Positions 25,949 through 35,254 are shown, numbered from the stretch's first letter. The stretch: 64,000 bases of DNA from an uncultured Myxococcales bacterium (GCA_903857665.1 CAIOFV010000061.1:146557-210556), one strand, 5' to 3'. Translations and numbers: made by a program. Notes: a model not told the origin generated them from the sequence alone.

Positions 25949-28048
25949 ATGCACACGACCCGTATGATCCTGGGGCTGGCCGTGGCCCTGGCGGCCCTGG
26001 GCCTGGCCTGTTCCGACAGCGGCGCGGGCAACGGCGGGAACGGGGGGACACCGGGCGATGGCACCTCCGGTGTGGATGTCACCACGTACGCGTCGTCGGG
26101 CCCGGTCGGCGTGTCCGGAGGAACGGTGGCCATCGTCGGTGGTCCCTCGGTGACGGTCCCGGCCGGGACCCTTTCCGCCACAGCCGACGTGGGGTTGCGC
26201 CCCGCCGCCAACGCGCCGTCGATGCCTTCCGGGTGGACCAAGGTGTCGGGCTGGTTCGACGTCGGGGCGACCCGGTCCGACCTGGCGGCCGACCCCTCCG
26301 CCCCGGTCGAAATCCGCATCCCGATCACGCCGCCGTCGGGCGCCGAGGATCACCCCGGCCTCCAGTTGCTGGTGGCCATTCGCGGGATCGTGGTGCCGAT
26401 CGACGGGACGTACGACGCGCTCACCGGCGAGTTCGTCGCCGAACTGCTGGCCGTTCCCCCGGCCTTCGCGTTTTCGGTGGCGTTCAACCCCAACATCAAG
26501 CGCCTGCACTCGACGGACGGCCTGCTGTACTCCGTCCGCGCATCGAAGGCCTCCGCGCTGTCCGGCGCGTGGCCCACGGTGGAATGGCGGATCGACTATG
26601 ACAGCCAGACGCTGTCCGACGAGGAGGCCAGGAGCGTGCTGGCCTGGGGGAAGCAGGCCGCGTCGGAGTATTCCGCCATCGGGTTCAAGTCGCCCCTGCT
26701 GTACAACGTGCTGGAGCCTTCGGACATGCAGTTCTGGCACGTGAACCTGATCGCCACGGGCAGCCACTACAAGCAACCCGAGGACACCCAGTCGGCCGAC
26801 GCCGCGCGCAAGCTGGGGCGCATCAACCTGGCGGTGGAGGACGTCCGGCAGCCGACGACCAATTCGTATGGCGGCGGGTACTCGATCGTGGCCCACGAAC
26901 TGTTCCATGCGATCTTCGAGGCGTACCAGATTCCCAGGACCTGCTTCAACATCACCGAAAACGGCGTGGTGTGGTGCTACGAAAGCAGCACCGGCTTCAA
27001 CGAGGGGCTGGCGACCGAGGTCGCGTACCAGTTGGAACAGGGGCAGGTGATCCCGCGCCCGTCCCCGTCCGCGACCACCCTGGAGGTGCCCCATGGCTGG
27101 TTCGACACCGCGAACAGCGGCGCGGCCTACCAGAACCAGGACTTCTACGTGTACCTGCTTCGGATGGGCGGGCTGGACACGGTGCGCCAGTACCTGGTTG
27201 CGCTGGCCTCGGCGACGGTGGGCACCCCCGCCTCCGCGGCCGAGTCGCTGGAGCCCTACGCGGTCGCCCTGGAAAACGGGTCGATCGGCTTCCCCTCGCC
27301 GTTCCACGAGGTCTACGCCGCCTATGTCGCCGACCGCGCCTACATCCGGACCTCCGCCGGGTACGTGTGGCCCGACGAACCGGACGCCGAGTTCCCGGGG
27401 AAGGCCAACATGCTGGCCCGGTCGCTGTTCCCGTCGGCCTACGACCTGAAGGGGTCGGACTGCACCGTGTCGGAAACCGACGCGGTCTGCACGGTCACCT
27501 TGAAGGACGTGGCGCCTCTGTCCGCGCGAGTCCTGCTGGCGGACTGGGTCAACAAGGACCAGATGCCGACGGGCACCCACCTGGTCGGGCTGAAGGCGAA
27601 GTTCAAGGCCGAAACCTCCAAGGGGCAGGTGTCGATCTTCGTGTTCGGCGAAAACTACGGGGAAAGCGCCGACGAGGCCCGCATTGGCAGCTACGACGGG
27701 TCCGAGGTGGAACTGAAGGACGTGGCCCAGAAGTGGACGAACGGCAAGGTCCTGCTGGTCCAGGGCGGCGGGGGCCCGGCGACCATCACCGTGACCATGA
27801 CCTACAGCGCATCGGACCTGTCGGAGGCCTGCCAGACCACCCAGGACTGGATGTGCAAGTGCAAGTCCGCCGGCCCGCAGTACGGCTGCATGGTGTACAA
27901 GGTCACCATCAACCAGGTCTGCGCGAACATCCCGGCCGAGCAGTCCTGCGACGAGACCTGCGGGAACATGTCGATGAGCTATGCCGAGGCCTACGGCGCC
28001 GATGACCCGTCGATGTGGAACGCCATGTGCCCGAACGCTCCGAAGTGA
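25949..28048 (+). CDS. Metallopeptidase-like lipoprotein (HExxH)
   Basis: 699 residues. The ATG at 25949 gives a signal peptide with lipobox LGLAC, then a short Gly/Asn-rich stretch. Residues about 50-170 look like a beta-rich ZU5/GAIN-type segment (GGTVAIVGGPSVTVPAGTLS, then VPIDGTYDALTGEFV). The catalytic-type helix is SIVAHELFHAIFEAYQ, with H316, E317 and H320. A downstream FNEGLATEVA supplies a candidate third zinc ligand, E352, as in gluzincin peptidases. The C-terminus is beta-rich and ends in a Cys-containing module (TTQDWMCKCKSAGPQYGCM). Predicted outer-membrane-anchored protease. No MEROPS family is assignable by eye. Confidence 0.75.
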   Translation: MHTTRMILGLAVALAALGLACSDSGAGNGGNGGTPGDGTSGVDVTTYASSGPVGVSGGTVAIVGGPSVTVPAGTLSATADVGLRPAANAPSMPSGWTKVSGWFDVGATRSDLAADPSAPVEIRIPITPPSGAEDHPGLQLLVAIRGIVVPIDGTYDALTGEFVAELLAVPPAFAFSVAFNPNIKRLHSTDGLLYSVRASKASALSGAWPTVEWRIDYDSQTLSDEEARSVLAWGKQAASEYSAIGFKSPLLYNVLEPSDMQFWHVNLIATGSHYKQPEDTQSADAARKLGRINLAVEDVRQPTTNSYGGGYSIVAHELFHAIFEAYQIPRTCFNITENGVVWCYESSTGFNEGLATEVAYQLEQGQVIPRPSPSATTLEVPHGWFDTANSGAAYQNQDFYVYLLRMGGLDTVRQYLVALASATVGTPASAAESLEPYAVALENGSIGFPSPFHEVYAAYVADRAYIRTSAGYVWPDEPDAEFPGKANMLARSLFPSAYDLKGSDCTVSETDAVCTVTLKDVAPLSARVLLADWVNKDQMPTGTHLVGLKAKFKAETSKGQVSIFVFGENYGESADEARIGSYDGSEVELKDVAQKWTNGKVLLVQGGGGPATITVTMTYSASDLSEACQTTQDWMCKCKSAGPQYGCMVYKVTINQVCANIPAEQSCDETCGNMSMSYAEAYGADDPSMWNAMCPNAPK

Positions 28049-28102
28049 GCCTCGTCGTTCCGGTGCGCACGTCCATCCGATTTTCGCAGCCGATGCCTTC
28101 GG

Positions 28103-28178
28103 GCTTCCCAACCGGTCGTCGGGTTGCTACCGTCCCCACCGGGCGGGGCGCTTGAACAGTGGAACGGGGGCGAGGATG
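28103..28178 (+). promoter_or_regulatory. Conserved promoter/leader element, copy B
   Basis: Same length and about 76% identity by eye to 9636-9711. Here the terminal ATG opens only a five-codon frame (ATG GCC GCG GCT TCA TGA). The leader therefore survives without a full gene directly behind it; the kinase gene starts 112 bases later with its own promoter. It may be a decayed gene start or a functional leader with a short upstream frame. Confidence 0.4.
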
Positions 28179-28233
28179 GCCGCGGCTTCATGACGGGCGA
28201 AAACCCGCGCCGATCGGTCCCGCGTCGGCGCCG

Positions 28234-28262
28234 TTGACATCCGCCTCCACGACGCCTAACGT
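28234..28262 (+). promoter_or_regulatory. Sigma-70-type promoter of the hybrid kinase gene
   Basis: TTGACA (28234-28239), a 17-base spacer, then TAACGT (28257-28262). Both hexamer positions and spacing fit a housekeeping promoter. Transcription would start near 28269, 20 bases before the TTG start codon at 28290. Confidence 0.6.
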
Positions 28263-28289
28263 CCCGGTACTCCAACGCCGGACCCGACC

Positions 28290-30470
28290 TTGCTGCCGCT
28301 GGCCATCCTGTCCGTCATCGCCATGGCGCTGTTCGCCGTCATGGCGGCCTTCGGCCTGGCCCAGGGGCGAGGAAGCGCCCACGCGTATCGTTTTTCGGCC
28401 CTCGCCCTGCTGCTGGCGATCCACAGCCTGGCCCAGGCCGCGCTGATCGACTCGCGCGACGCGGTGACCGCCCACGCCTGGAGCGAAGTGGCGATGCTGA
28501 CGTGGGCGGTCGTGCTGCCGCTGCAACTGCACTTTTCGCTGGCCCTGTCGCACCGGCTCCCCGCGAGGTGGGGTTGGACCATCGCGCCCTACCTCCCGGC
28601 CGCCGTCGCGCTCCCTTTCCTGCTGCTGGACCCGACCAACACCCCGGACGCGATGATCCTGACCCCGCTGGGATGGGCGTGGGACCTCAGCGGCATCCGG
28701 TGGCTGCCCGTGATGATCGTCGGGTACCTGGTCACGACGGTCGCGACCCAGGGCTGGTGGTGGCGGACCGCCCGCACACGGCGCGAGCGGAGCCAGGCCC
28801 TGTTCGTGTTCACGACGGGCGCGCTGGTCGTCCTGCTGGATTCCGCGTTCATGGCGTTCAATGCGGTCTGGGAGCAGCCGACCCTTCCCCGCCTGCCCCA
28901 CATCTACGCGCTGCTCTGGGCCACAGGCTACGGGATCGCAGTCCTCAGGTACCGGCTGATGGAACTGACCCCTGCGGTGGCAATGGACACGCTGCTGTCG
29001 GGCATCCAGGACCTCTTCCTGCTGGTCGATGGCGAGGGTCGGATCATCCTGGCCAACGCCCGCTCGACCACGCTGCTGGGCCATGCGCCCCTGGAACTCC
29101 GGGGACGGCGGCTGGGCGAACTGGCCGTGGATCCCGTCGCGCTGGACCGCGTTCTGGGCCAGGTGCGCGCCGCCTCCGGCCCCGTGACCGCCGTCGAAAT
29201 CGCGCTGCGCACCCGGGATGGCATCGAGGTTCCCGTGCTGATCGGCGGGGCGGCCGTGCGCGACCGCGCGGGCGAGGAGGTCGGACTGGCCCTCGTGGCC
29301 CAGGACCAGCGGCCCATGCTCGAACTGCTGAAGACCCATCGCCTGGACACCGTCGGGGTTCTGGCGGGGGGAATCGCCCACGACTTCAACAACCTGCTGA
29401 CCGCCGTGGCCGGGCACATCGAACTGACGCTGGCGGAAGCCCCTGCCGGTTCCGAGGCGGCGCGCCGCCTCGCCTCGGCCGCGGAGGCGTGCGAACGGGC
29501 CAACCAGTTGACCCGGCAACTGCTGACCTTTTCGCGCGGAGGCGCGCCCATCCGGCGGCCGACGTCGCTGGCGGCGGTCGTCCGGGAGTCCGCCGCGTTC
29601 GTGTCCTCCGGTTCGCGGGTCCGGCTGGACGTGTCGCTGCCGGACGACCTGTGGAGCGCCGATGCCGACCCGGACCAGTTGAGCCGCGTCGTGCAGAACC
29701 TGGTCCTGAACGCGATGCAGGCAACACCCGAAGGCGGCACCGTCCGGATCGCGGGGGTCAACCTGCCCGCGGGCGCCCGTCCCGTCGGCGAGGCGCCCGG
29801 CCTGCTGGACGACGTGGATCGCGTACGGCTGACCATCAGCGATGACGGTCCGGGCATCCCGCCCGAACTGCAGTCCCGGATCTTCGATCCGTTCTTCACG
29901 ACCCGCCCCACCGGCACCGGCCTGGGTCTGGCGATCGCCGAATCGATCGTCCAGCGCCACGGCGGCGTCATCGGCCTGGAATCCCGTCCCGGAGCCGGCG
30001 CCGCGTTCCGCGTGGACCTCCCCCGGGCCCATGGGGCCCCCGCCCCCGCGCGAATCCCAACCCCCTCCGCGAGGCCGACGTACCGGCGCGTCCTGGTCAT
30101 GGACGATGAGCCCGTGGTCCGCCAGGTCGCCACGGACATGCTGGCCTCGCTGGGCTGCGACGTCGAAACCTGCTGTGACGGCGCCGAGGCCGTTTCCCGC
30201 CACAAGGAAGCCCGCGCGGCCGGCCGCCCTTTCGCGGCCATCGTGCTGGACCTGACGGTGCCCGGCGGTCCCGGAGGCGCCAGGGCCGCCGAGGAACTGC
30301 GGCGGGTCGATCCGGACGTCCGCCTGATCGCGTCCAGCGGCTACACGGAAGACGCCCTGATGGCCGGCTTCCGCGGCCACGGCTTCGACGCGGTGCTGCC
30401 CAAGCCCTACTCGCTGGAGCAGTTGCGGGAAGCGCTGGTCGGCGGGGGAGCGGCCGGGGGCGGGCGGTAG
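28290..30470 (+). CDS. Hybrid sensor histidine kinase/response regulator
   Basis: 726 residues from a TTG start. The N-terminal ~215 residues hold about seven membrane helices (histidine-kinase 7TM-like module: LLPLAILSVIAMALFAVMAA to HIYALLWATGYGIAVLRYRL). A PAS domain follows (IQDLFLLVDGEGRIILAN). The dimerisation box is GVLAGGIAHDFNNLLTAVAG, with phospho-acceptor His in HDFNN. The ATPase domain has the N box (LVLNAMQATP), the G1 box (SDDGPGIP), FFTTRPTGTGLGLAIA and a final GGV strand. The C-terminal receiver has VLVMDDEPVVR, acceptor Asp in IVLDLTVPGG and KPYS. No separate response regulator or output domain adjoins, so it probably works in a phosphorelay. Confidence 0.92.
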   Translation: MLPLAILSVIAMALFAVMAAFGLAQGRGSAHAYRFSALALLLAIHSLAQAALIDSRDAVTAHAWSEVAMLTWAVVLPLQLHFSLALSHRLPARWGWTIAPYLPAAVALPFLLLDPTNTPDAMILTPLGWAWDLSGIRWLPVMIVGYLVTTVATQGWWWRTARTRRERSQALFVFTTGALVVLLDSAFMAFNAVWEQPTLPRLPHIYALLWATGYGIAVLRYRLMELTPAVAMDTLLSGIQDLFLLVDGEGRIILANARSTTLLGHAPLELRGRRLGELAVDPVALDRVLGQVRAASGPVTAVEIALRTRDGIEVPVLIGGAAVRDRAGEEVGLALVAQDQRPMLELLKTHRLDTVGVLAGGIAHDFNNLLTAVAGHIELTLAEAPAGSEAARRLASAAEACERANQLTRQLLTFSRGGAPIRRPTSLAAVVRESAAFVSSGSRVRLDVSLPDDLWSADADPDQLSRVVQNLVLNAMQATPEGGTVRIAGVNLPAGARPVGEAPGLLDDVDRVRLTISDDGPGIPPELQSRIFDPFFTTRPTGTGLGLAIAESIVQRHGGVIGLESRPGAGAAFRVDLPRAHGAPAPARIPTPSARPTYRRVLVMDDEPVVRQVATDMLASLGCDVETCCDGAEAVSRHKEARAAGRPFAAIVLDLTVPGGPGGARAAEELRRVDPDVRLIASSGYTEDALMAGFRGHGFDAVLPKPYSLEQLREALVGGGAAGGGR

Positions 30471-30485
30471 GCGGCGGATTCCTGC

Positions 30486-30701
30486 CTAGAGATCTTGGAC
30501 TTGGAGACCTGTTCGGCGGGCGATGCGTGCGATCATGACGGGGCCGATCTCGTCGCCATCATGAAAAGCGAAGACGTAGTCTGGCCACCCCTCACGACTC
30601 AGCACCTTGTGGGATGTCCCCGACTGCCTCCTGAGCGACCACCCGATCCGTAGAAGGGCGGCAAGGACGACTCGTGCTCTGCGGGAGGGCCACTGGCTCA
30701 T
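30486..30701 (-). CDS. hicA: HicA-family mRNA interferase toxin
   Basis: 71 residues with the compact dsRBD-like HicA fold: ALLRIGWSLRRQSGTSHKVL, where the family's catalytic G-S-H-H position reads G-T-S-H with the key His retained, then GDEIGPVMIARIARRTGL. It cleaves mRNA during translation when not bound by HicB. Its ATG overlaps the hicB stop (ATGA), so the order is antitoxin then toxin. The central beta strand reads YVFAFHDGDE. Confident assignment. Confidence 0.85.
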   Translation of the reverse strand: MSQWPSRRARVVLAALLRIGWSLRRQSGTSHKVLSREGWPDYVFAFHDGDEIGPVMIARIARRTGLQVQDL

Positions 30702-30898
30702 GATGCGATGGCAAACACTTCTTTGAGTTCAGGAATGGACTCGCCGTGGTCCAGGCGATCGGCCATCACCCGAAGGGCCAATGCCTCGGCCCTCGCAATC
30801 GCCTCATCCCGAGACTGGCCGTATACAATGACGCCGGGAAGGTCAGGAATCTCGGCAATCCATCGGCCATCGGTCTCACGGTCAATCTCTACAACCAT
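30698..30898 (-). CDS. hicB: HicB-family antitoxin
   Basis: 66 residues, the short HicB type with a partial RNase-H-like fold: VVEIDRETDGRWIAEIPDLP, GVIVYGQSRDEAIARAEALA and a C-terminal helix. There is no added DNA-binding domain, so autoregulation would need another factor or is weak. It precedes and overlaps hicA. It is the first gene of the accessory toxin-antitoxin cluster in this stretch. Confidence 0.86.
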   Translation of the reverse strand: MVVEIDRETDGRWIAEIPDLPGVIVYGQSRDEAIARAEALALRVMADRLDHGESIPELKEVFAIAS

Positions 30899-31090
30899 AG
30901 GAACAACCTCCAGGCTGGATTTTACCTGTTGCCGCTCAGACCCGCAATCGGTGAGCCGGCGCTCCCGCAGGCTGGGCTGGGGACGAGGCGGCGTGACCTA
31001 CGCAACCTACCTCGCGGGAGTGGAATCCGCTACCGACACCAATCTGACGCGCCAAGGCGTGCATTGATGGAGCGGAAGTTCGGCCGGTTC

Positions 31091-31333
31091 CTACTTCGGG
31101 GGCACGCGCCGGGGGGTCTTGCGTACCTGCTTCCTGGCCAGTTCGGCGAGGAGGCGGAGGGCAGCATTGACGGACTTGGAATCGGGGAAGATCTCTGCCA
31201 GGTCGGGATCGATGACGACGATGTTGGTGCCTTCGGCGTACCGGACAGCATACTTGCCGCGGACGCCACCCGCGAAGTCGTACTCGGGTCGCATGTCGGG
31301 TTCACTGGAACTGCTGTTCTTCGCCATAGGCAT
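31091..31333 (-). CDS. Orphan antitoxin-like small protein
   Basis: 80 residues. The ATG at 31333 follows GAGAGGTG; an in-frame ATG two codons later is possible. The core RPEYDFAGGVRGKYAVRYAE followed by GTNIVVIDPDLAEIFPDSKS is a widely conserved short protein often next to RelE or PIN toxins. No toxin gene adjoins in the right orientation. The 190 bases to hicB hold nothing I can identify, and 38 bases separate it from the next gene. It may be a solitary antitoxin or a leftover of a broken pair. Confidence 0.65.
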   Translation of the reverse strand: MPMAKNSSSSEPDMRPEYDFAGGVRGKYAVRYAEGTNIVVIDPDLAEIFPDSKSVNAALRLLAELARKQVRKTPRRVPPK

Positions 31334-31371
31334 TCACCTCTCGCCTGGTTGCCCGACGAGCGCCCCCGGAG

Positions 31372-31662
31372 TCAGCGGTCGGTCCGACGGGCCGCTTTCG
31401 CCTCGGCCTTGGGAGGAACATTGGCAGCCAGTTCATCACCTTTCACTGGCGCCGCGTCGCGCACCTTCGCCAGCACCGCATCGAACTTCGCACGGCTGCA
31501 GCGGGCGGCACGCTGCGCCAGGTACTCCTCGGCGCGAAGGGAGGAGAGTTTTTCGACCAGCGCGCTGGTAATCAGTTGGTTGATCGAGACGCCCTCCAGT
31601 TGCGCCATTTCCCGAACGCGCCTGTGGATGGAATCCGAGATCCTGAGGCTGACTGCGCTCAT
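31372..31662 (-). CDS. Ribbon-helix-helix antitoxin paired with PIN toxin
   Basis: 96 residues from ATG 31662, preceded by GGAGGTGAAG. The ribbon-helix-helix DNA-binding motif is SAVSLRISDSIHRRVREMAQ followed by EGVSINQLITSALVEKL. A Lys/Ala-rich tail likely wraps the toxin. Its ATG overlaps the PIN gene stop by four bases, so the toxin is encoded upstream, the reverse of the commonest order. It presumably represses the pair's promoter. Confidence 0.8.
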   Translation of the reverse strand: MSAVSLRISDSIHRRVREMAQLEGVSINQLITSALVEKLSSLRAEEYLAQRAARCSRAKFDAVLAKVRDAAPVKGDELAANVPPKAEAKAARRTDR

Positions 31663-32081
31663 GGCTTCACCTCCAACGACGCAAGGAACTCGGACGGCCG
31701 GACATTCCTGATGCCGAACCGTTCGATTCCATCGAAATCCTTCGTGTTGTGGGTCACGATGGCATCGCAACCCGCCTCGACAGCCAGTTCCAGCACCATG
31801 TCGTCCTTCGGGTCCCGGAGCGTCGGCCGCCAGAGGAAGAACACCTCCCGGTGTTCCCCAACCTGGCAGAGGTAGTCCAGCAGGTCATCGACGTCCGCAT
31901 GCCGCAGGCCCAAGCGATTGACGGTTCGCTTCATCGCGTCCTCGTACTCCAGCACCAACGGCACCGACAGGACGAACTGGAATCGCCCCTGCCCGACGAG
32001 GCTCAACAAGGCAAAGGACGCTCCCCTTCGGCTGCGAATCGCCGCAACGAGCACGTTCGTATCCAGGACGACGCGTGTCAT
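31659..32081 (-). CDS. PIN-domain ribonuclease toxin
   Basis: 140 residues. PIN fold with the expected acidic residues: the first Asp in VVLDTNVLVAAI, the second carboxylate near VLEYEDAM, and the C-terminal pair in LRDPKDDMVLELA and THNTKDFDG. This is the COG1569-type putative toxin family, a magnesium-dependent RNase. It is coupled to the ribbon-helix-helix antitoxin that follows. No clear ribosome site is visible before the ATG. Confidence 0.85.
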   Translation of the reverse strand: MTRVVLDTNVLVAAIRSRRGASFALLSLVGQGRFQFVLSVPLVLEYEDAMKRTVNRLGLRHADVDDLLDYLCQVGEHREVFFLWRPTLRDPKDDMVLELAVEAGCDAIVTHNTKDFDGIERFGIRNVRPSEFLASLEVKP

Positions 32082-32161
32082 GCTGGTATCGTAGGTGATA
32101 TCACGATGCAGCGCAAACCGTCACGGTCCCAAACCCATGGTTTGGTTTCGTGCAATCCGAT

Positions 32162-32965
32162 TCACCCCCGCAATCCCAGGTAGGCCGCCTTCACCGCCGG
32201 CCCGCCGTGCGTCCGTTCCAGCCTTCGGACGGTGAAGTGGCCCTGGGCCATCTTCTGGAAGTGGTCCAGGAACAGCACGTTGATCGCGGCGCCGCCGGCC
32301 GCCCCCAGGACCGGCACCGCGACGGCCGCCGCCTTTTCCGACACCACCACCCCGAAGCGGGCCGCGATGACCGATATCAGCCGGACCAGCGCGGGTGCGG
32401 ACTCCCGGGCGGCACCCCGCGCGGCGATGTGCTCCGTCGCCTCCCCGATCGCCTTCGCCAGGGCCGCCCGGACCAGGAAATAGCCGCTTTCGGAGGCGTC
32501 GTCCCGCGGGGACCGGCCCCCCAGCGCGAAGACCTCCAGGCACGCCAGCTTCCCGGGAATCGAAGCGAGGTCCTCGCCCTGGCTGCGGGCGACGTCCGCG
32601 ATCGAGCGCAGCATGATCGTGGTAGAGATCGGCAGCTCGACAGCCAGGGCCGCCAGCCCGAAGGCGCCTCCCCCGGCCCCGGTGGCCGCGACCAGGCCCT
32701 TGTGCAGGCGGTTGGTGGGGGAGCGGGGCGCGGGCGTGGGCGGGGGCGGGTCAGCCAGCGTGCCGAGCGCGACGTGCAGGGCGGTTTCGAGGGCCCGGTG
32801 GGTGGCTGATTGGATTTTGGCGTTCCAGTTCGCGGGGAGGAGTTTGAATCCGCGTTCGAGCGGCGTGCCCAGAAGGGAGGTCAAGCGCGCGGCGAGGCCG
32901 GGGTTCTCGAGGAGGCGCTTGGCGGCTGCGAGATCGGCGAGGTCGTGGGGTGTCCATTGCGGCAT
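32162..32965 (-). CDS. EcsC family protein
   Basis: 267 residues from ATG 32965 with a strong ribosome site (GGGAGGACC). EcsC features: a long N-terminal amphipathic segment, the Gly/Ala-rich GLVAATGAGGGAFGLAALAV with the following ELPISTTIMLRSIADVARSQ, and the C-terminal VPVLGAAGGAAINVLFLDHF. The family is named for Bacillus EcsC, next to an ABC transporter, and is probably membrane-associated. Its biochemical role is unknown. Here it sits between a toxin-antitoxin cluster and a DUF2075 nuclease-ATPase. Confidence 0.82.
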   Translation of the reverse strand: MPQWTPHDLADLAAAKRLLENPGLAARLTSLLGTPLERGFKLLPANWNAKIQSATHRALETALHVALGTLADPPPPTPAPRSPTNRLHKGLVAATGAGGGAFGLAALAVELPISTTIMLRSIADVARSQGEDLASIPGKLACLEVFALGGRSPRDDASESGYFLVRAALAKAIGEATEHIAARGAARESAPALVRLISVIAARFGVVVSEKAAAVAVPVLGAAGGAAINVLFLDHFQKMAQGHFTVRRLERTHGGPAVKAAYLGLRG

Positions 32966-33017
32966 AGGTCCTCCCTCACGAGCGTGGGTGGCGTGGCCCG
33001 GATGCAAGGATGGAGTT

Positions 33018-35153
33018 TCACACGACGTCCACGGGTGGAACACTCCAATTCTTATCAGGAGTCCGTGCGTCGCCAACGTCCTTCCCTGGCACCAGAGGCT
33101 TGGCCCCGCACGCGACCAGAAACTCGAAAATCCTATCGTAGAACGCCCTGTCGCGAGTCGCGTCCTCGCCCGAGCAATCGCCGGTCGGCACGAAGATGAC
33201 CATGCCCTTACGAGCGCGCGTGAGGATGACCCGATACCCGTTCTTGGCCACGGGCAGCAGTCCATCCTTCTGCCAATCGGAACCCGAGAGCTTGTACGCC
33301 GCCCACCGGCCCCTCTCGATGCGAAGGTCAGCGTCCCAGCACACGATGCAATAGTCGAGTTCAAGCCCCTGGATCTGGTACTGGTTCTGAACCGTTTCCA
33401 GGGAGTTGGAAGAACGGACGTCGCTGCTGGGCGCCAGCATCCAGGTCGCAATGTCAGGTTTGAAATCGACGAACAGGCCCTCGGCCGCCAGACGTTTCGC
33501 CTGCCCCGAGGCAATGATCCCGCAGCGCTGGCCGCCGACGGAAATCTCCCGCGCCCAAGTTCGCGCCTCACCGAGATCCCGCGTCAGCCAAACCGAGTTA
33601 CCGTGCCCATCCATCTCCTGGGCCAGAGCATGGGCAGTTGACGAACGTCCCTCAAGTACCTGGCTGCCCCAGTCTTCCACTGCCGCATTGCGGTAATAGC
33701 GCATTGACTGACGAAGGTGGCCGTGTTCCAGCGGCCGTCGGCCAGGGTGCGCCGCCCAGTGGTCACGATCCTGGAACTCGGCCAGGGCCAGCGTCTCGTC
33801 TCCAATTGAGAACGTCCACCCATGACGGTCCGCGGCCTCGAGCCACGCTCTGATGCCCCGCTCGCCTCGGTTGATGGCCTGGTTGTGACCGATCAGCGCG
33901 ACGACAACGGCCCCACCCTCGGGATACGACTGGCGCTGCACCGCGAGGATGAGATCGGCTTCGTGGTCCGCCAGTTTCTGGCCCAGGACTATACGCCCCT
34001 GCTCGTAAGTGCGCTGCGCCTCGTCAAAAACCAGGACGCGGCCGTCCTGCTGGCCGTGGGCTTGGCCGCGCTTTCCCAGGAAGTTGTGCGCCTTGACGAT
34101 CTTGTATGTCGCCGCTCCAGCCACGAAGCCCTCGTCCTTGCGGCGATAGCCTGTCAGCGACCACGAATCCGCCCGCTGCGCCTGGGAACGGTAGGAGGTC
34201 ATGAGGGCCTTGTTCAGCACCTCGACCAGAGGGGCGTTGCCGGTGACAAAGACCGCCTCGGCCGCATGACTGCCCCTCATGACCAGTTCAAGGCCGACCA
34301 GGGTCTTGCCCGCACCGGGGGCGCCCGAAAGGAAGACAACGTGGTAGGCCCCTTCGGCCAGCGCCGCATGGATGTGGTCCTGGATCTCGATCGTGCTGGC
34401 CTCAATGGCGGCCTTAGGTGCCGCGTGGTCCTGGATCGCTACGACATCATGGTTTCCGTACAGGGAGAGCGTCGCATCGAGGATCGACGACGAAGGCTGA
34501 AACGGGGATTGAAGCCAGAGTTCACTTGGAATCGGCTCGTAAGCCCGACGATTCGCGAGCCCGACCAGGAGGGCGTCCCTCAGAGTGTCCCCGTCACACT
34601 CCAAAGGCTTCCGCGCGATGGAGGGCCAACTGTGTCCCGCGAGGTCCGGCCAGGTCACGGGCCTGTGGGCCTTTCCTTCGGTCAACGCGAGCACCGGAAC
34701 GAGGATCGCTCCCCTGTCGTCGCACCATTCACGCGTAACCCGGTGGAATTCGATCAGGTTGACTGCATAGTTCATCACCTGGTCCCGGTCGGCGCGCCCA
34801 ATGCGCGACCGCTTGAATTCGATGACAAACAGGGCTCCCTCCGCCAGCAGGAGGCAGTCCATGCGGAGCCCCCGCCGCCGGAAGTCGAATTCGAGAATCA
34901 CGTCGTGGATGGCGTCACAACCCGGCTCCTCCAGCGCCCTCCGAAGGAGTGGAATCTTGGCTTCCAGGTTAACTTGGAGGAGATTGACGCTTCGGGTCCA
35001 TTCCTGGGCCTGCTCTCGTTCGATCTCCAGGCTCTCATCGGCCGCCCGGCCGGCCAGTTCGTACGCGATCTGCTTTGTCGGCGTAGCCAGGAACTGCATT
35101 CTCGACGCGGAATACCAGGCGGCATTACTGCTGGCCCAAACTGGCTCTGCCAT
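33018..35153 (-). CDS. DUF2075 (Schlafen-like) ATPase with N-terminal nuclease-like domain
   Basis: 711 residues; the start has GGAGGAC eight bases upstream. The N-terminal ~230 residues include VILEFDFRRRGLRMDCLLLA followed by GALFVIEFKRS, a D...E-x-K arrangement typical of PD-(D/E)XK nucleases. The C-terminal two thirds is an SF1-like ATPase: Walker A LSGAPGAGKTLVGLEL, Walker B VLVFDEAQRTYEQ, a VALIGHNQAINRGE segment and a final NGYRVILTRARKGMVIFVPT box. DUF2075 proteins are frequent in defence islands. Predicted ATP-driven nucleic-acid processing. Third-position base use looks less GC-rich than in the lipoprotein genes, which hints at transfer. Confidence 0.82.
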   Translation of the reverse strand: MAEPVWASSNAAWYSASRMQFLATPTKQIAYELAGRAADESLEIEREQAQEWTRSVNLLQVNLEAKIPLLRRALEEPGCDAIHDVILEFDFRRRGLRMDCLLLAEGALFVIEFKRSRIGRADRDQVMNYAVNLIEFHRVTREWCDDRGAILVPVLALTEGKAHRPVTWPDLAGHSWPSIARKPLECDGDTLRDALLVGLANRRAYEPIPSELWLQSPFQPSSSILDATLSLYGNHDVVAIQDHAAPKAAIEASTIEIQDHIHAALAEGAYHVVFLSGAPGAGKTLVGLELVMRGSHAAEAVFVTGNAPLVEVLNKALMTSYRSQAQRADSWSLTGYRRKDEGFVAGAATYKIVKAHNFLGKRGQAHGQQDGRVLVFDEAQRTYEQGRIVLGQKLADHEADLILAVQRQSYPEGGAVVVALIGHNQAINRGERGIRAWLEAADRHGWTFSIGDETLALAEFQDRDHWAAHPGRRPLEHGHLRQSMRYYRNAAVEDWGSQVLEGRSSTAHALAQEMDGHGNSVWLTRDLGEARTWAREISVGGQRCGIIASGQAKRLAAEGLFVDFKPDIATWMLAPSSDVRSSNSLETVQNQYQIQGLELDYCIVCWDADLRIERGRWAAYKLSGSDWQKDGLLPVAKNGYRVILTRARKGMVIFVPTGDCSGEDATRDRAFYDRIFEFLVACGAKPLVPGKDVGDARTPDKNWSVPPVDVV

Positions 35154-35254
35154 GTGTTCGTCCTCCGGAGCGGCGCCAGGCTAACACTTTTTCGGCCTGC
35201 GTCCAGACACGGAGAGAACGATTTGGGCCTTGCCACGTGCGGGTACTGTCCCGG

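Noticed and set aside
28130..28150. Intrinsic terminator after the metallopeptidase-like gene
   Set aside because: The CCCC...GGGG hairpin is part of the duplicated leader and lacks a T-run.
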